Source: Sialis fuliginosa | Lineage: Eukaryota; Arthropoda; Insecta; Megaloptera; Sialidae | Assembly: GCA_961205875.1 (NCBI GenBank) | Contig: OY540812.1 | Span: 23,011,098-23,075,097, forward strand | Reading direction: 5' to 3' | Length of the DNA stretch: 64,000 bases | The notes under the pieces: generated by a model | Told to the model about the DNA's origin: nothing | Databases searched by the model: none | The model's input: only the letters and a program-made list of their open reading frames with translations | Shown: positions 60,782 to 64,000 of the stretch, piece after piece | Position numbering within the stretch: the first letter of the stretch is position 1 | How the letters are laid out: every line of letters starts with the position of its first letter | Made by a program: the position numbers and the translations under genes

Positions 60782-61613
60782 CAGTGCCGGATTAAGCAAG
60801 CGCGGGGCCCATAGCAAATGTTATAAAGAGGCCCTTGGTAGTGGCGTCGGGGTGGGGGGGGGGGGGGGTGAAACTCGGATAGTAAATCGATAGTTTCACC
60901 CACTCACCCCGAAAAAGTCAATAGGATTTTTTTTGCACATTAAGCGGGCGTCACCCCCTGTGAATTTTTAATGACATAAAAATATCAGTGGGATCTATTT
61001 TTTAAATAAATTGGATTGTCATCACCTCTATAGACTTTCAATAATAAAAAAAGTCAATTCACTCAATTTATTAGACATTTTTCCTATTGGAAGCTTTAAA
61101 TAACCAAAAAAGAGATAAATGTTGTCACCCGGGTCGGACCGCCCCGCCCCCTACCCACCCCCTAACTACGCCAGTGACTGACTTGATTTAGAATATACAA
61201 TCCTTAAAAAAAATTGATCAGTTAATAAAAAATTAAGGGATATTTTTTTGAATTTTTTAACCCTTGGCAAAGAACAGAAAGGGATGATAAAATTTGTTGA
61301 AATTTTTATTAAAAAATTAGAAAATGCAAGCTTTTGAATGAGCTTTGGAACACGCAAATCAAATGAATTTTCGCGGAAATATAACTGTTTGAAAATTTGA
61401 AAATTTTTGTTTTGCTTTTTTTTTAATTATCCCTTAATTTTTTTGAGGAGTGTATAATAAAACACCACTTTTACAAACAAAATTTTCTTGATTTGATTTG
61501 AGCAAATTTAGAAAAATCGATTAAAAAAATTCAAAGATCGGAGATTCAAACTCGATTTTTTGATTGAGGCCCGTAGCATTTGCTACTCCTGCTACGTTGT
61601 TAATCCGGCACTG
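60782..61613. mobile_element. hAT non-autonomous element with 8-bp TSD
   Basis: Perfect inverted ends CAGTGCCGGATTAA and TTAATCCGGCACTG, flanked by the exact octamer AGTGGAGA on both sides (60774-60781, 61614-61621). It is 832 bp, with a G15 tract at 60854-60868 and no transposase. Confidence 0.9.
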
Positions 61614-61796
61614 AGTGGAGAATGATAGCTTCAAGTTGTTTAGTCTTGTTCTGTTTTTGTTTTTTGGAAAGAAGATATAATTAGACTGACGAAATTTATA
61701 TTAAAATAAAATGAATTTCTAATACAAAATTGAATAGTGTGTTCATTTTAGCTATAGACTATAAGGAAATTTAATTATTAAGTGAATTATAACGTT

Positions 61797-62215
61797 AATT
61801 AATACGTGAACATCGAAAATTGTCATAGGTTTTTTTTAGTATTTATTATACAAGTAAGTGAATGAACTTATATCATTCGAAAGGTACTGTGCCATAGATG
61901 TGCACAAAAAAATCATGTGTGTATGTTGCCGTTAAGGCAGGTAAAATAAACACATGATTTCCTCCCCCTCTGTTTATTTACCCTCGCATCGTTCAACAGC
62001 ATAGCAATACTCCTAGCGCTATCAAGCGGCAAAAATAAATAGTTTTGGGTTTCTGTCAACTGTAGAGAATGCGTATAGAGATTTCAATTGGCGTTCAATT
62101 GTAGTGTTTTTATTTGAAAATTTTTGTTGTAAACGCAGGTTAGGTTAGGTCAGGTGTATGTTGCCGTTAAGGCAGGTAAAATATTGGTCGAATTTCGATC
62201 ATAGGCGATACTAGT
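61797..62215 (-). repeat. Modular ACTAGT...TATTAATA repeat, copy 3
   Basis: Inverted copy of the 45.2 kb unit: starts ATTAATACGTGAACATCGAA, contains TATGTTGCCGTTAAGGCAGG twice, and ends GGCGATACTAGT. Confidence 0.75.
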
Positions 62216-63499
62216 CTGATTTTTTGTATATTAATCTCGTTGTACATATTCCATATATTTTTCAGATTTTTCTCTTCATTACTTTGGGAGTTACGGAAAA
62301 AAATGTCCTTACAAGTTTTCTGAAAATTTGTTAAACGAAGATTTTTAATAATAATTAAACTTTACATATTCCTTGAATTGCCAGTTTTCATTTAATACTC
62401 CACTCATGTTTTCAGACAAATTCATTACATAAAATAATTATATAAATAGACAATCTAATTTCCTAAATAATTATACATTCAGATAAGATAAGGTAAAATA
62501 TTTTAATTAATTTACCTTAAAAGCACGATCAATATTTCCATAAAATTCAAATTAAGGAATTTCGAATACATTAAAACAACGTAACAAATTTATCACCAAA
62601 AATAAAAACAACTTACAAATATGCTACTAGAGGAGGCACTTATATTAATTAGCAACGCATATAATAATTTTTCCTTTGCGATCAATATTTTTATAAAGGA
62701 ATTTTAAATAATTCAAATAAGCGGATTGATTAAAATAAACATTTTATATAAGCTTAAAAGTTTAACAAATGAATGGTAAATTAATATAAATATTGGATTC
62801 AGTTCAATATTACATTTGTTTGAATTCAAGGACTAAGAAACTAATGGTAAGTTAGGATCGTTTCAAAAACAAGAAAAATATATTTACCAGTTTGTTATAC
62901 TCGTAATATTAACAGGAATGCAAATATTTGAATATGTCTGAAATAACATTGAAATCCCTTATATCGTAGTTAAATTCTACACCGTATATATGTGTTAATA
63001 TACATTTATTAATTATACAATACATTTAATGTATGTAGATACTATTATAATGTATGTACTAGGTATAAAGAACTGCCCTACTTAATTTTTTTTATGATTT
63101 TTGAATGGTTGGATAGAATTTTGAAAAAATTGGTACGGATGTTCAGGATATCAATAAGTTTACTTAAAAAAAATTCTTTGAGAATAATCTTTATTTTTAA
63201 ATGAAACATTTTTTATTTTGTATTAATCATTTGGAGACCCACAAATGGAAAGATCAGTTTAAAAGGGAATAAGTGAGGAAACGAACTAGAGCGTTTCTTA
63301 ACAATTATATTTTTTTAAATATTAAAAATTTAGTAAATTTTTGAATTAAATTTATTAATATCCTGATCATCCGTATTAATTTTTACTAAATTCGATCCAG
63401 CCAATGAAAATTGATTACATTTTAATGTAGGTCAATTTTATTATAATCATCTTGTTTAAAAAACATCTGTCAAGTAAATGCACAGTGCTTCCTCGTGCT
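62216..63499. other. AT-rich spacer, nothing recognised
   Basis: No supported gene or repeat. Confidence 0.5.
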
Positions 63500-64000
63500 A
63501 AATTCACCAAAGATAGTTCATTATTCAACAATTTAAATAAAAACCGATAGTGTTTATATAAATTGCCTGGAATTGGTTAACCATTTAATTTTTATACAAT
63601 TTTACTAAAAAATTATAGTTCGACATTTTTCTTAAAATGCACCTGAATATTTTTTCATACATTTTAAATTTTTTGACAATTTCAATCTAAATCTAAATTT
63701 ATGCAAATGTCAAAATGACATTTAAAACGTCAAAATAACATTTAAAAGGTCAAAATGACATTTAATATATCCAATCAAATATCAATTTAGAAAAACAAAA
63801 CACGATTTTTAAAAATAAATTGAGATAAATCTTTGTAAGGGAATATTTTTCAACAAACGTTGTAGACCCATATTATAGGAAATTTAATGCTCTACAAAAA
63901 ATATTCTCTAAAATTTTCACGTAAGCTGTTTCGTTCTTGAGATATCTTGAAAAAATAAATATTTTGGGGTGTCACCCCTCTCCCTTACACACGATTTTGA
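63500..64000 (-). repeat. Dispersed repeat, copy 2, cut by the window edge
   Basis: Inverted copy of 44200-44680: AAATAAAAACCGATAGTGTT, TAAATCTTTGTAAGGGAATA, TGCTCTACAAAAAATATTCT, then CACCCCTCTCCCTTA at the edge. An extra block at 63707-63770 holds three imperfect tandem copies of a ~20-bp GTCAAAATGACATTTAAAA unit that the 44 kb copy lacks. Confidence 0.7.

Overview
The window looks like a piece of an AT-rich insect nuclear genome. It has short-exon genes with GT/AG introns, AATAAA poly(A) signals and many DNA transposons (mariner, hAT, pogo-like, Helitron, MITEs). The gene content would fit a sap-feeding hemipteran such as an aphid, but I cannot fix the species from sequence alone.

Layout. 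(1) 30-10091, + strand: a complete TRPV channel gene that I read as inactive (iav). Twenty exons join in phase into 1153 codons plus stop. Its introns carry several MITEs, two with intact 8-bp target duplications. (2) 10.2-13.9 kb: intergenic, with a decayed mariner copy and one odd 29-codon ORF. (3) 13911-21997, + strand: a complete four-exon gene for a secreted non-specific nuclease of the insect dsRNase type (401 aa). Its three introns are packed with mobile DNA: Helitron-like ends, a TTAA-type MITE, a composite element holding a DUF4817 remnant, two hAT elements with 8-bp duplications, and a pogo-like MITE nested in one of them. (4) 22-64 kb: no gene I can support. It holds AT-rich DNA, at least a dozen short transposons or fold-back repeats, two copies of a ~0.9 kb Helitron-like family, a near-perfect 109-bp palindrome, a 1.5 kb hairpin locus, and a few more evenly composed blocks that could be promoters, 5' exons or enhancers of a gene outside the window.

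Function. Inactive is known to pair with Nanchung in chordotonal stretch-receptor neurons, and the pair is the target of pymetrozine and afidopyropen type insecticides. The nuclease family degrades dsRNA or DNA in saliva, gut or haemolymph and is linked to poor RNAi response. The two genes look like chance neighbours. I saw no previously unknown gene system. The most unusual features are the nested and fold-back transposons, the hairpin loci and the possible orphan exons in the gene-poor part.
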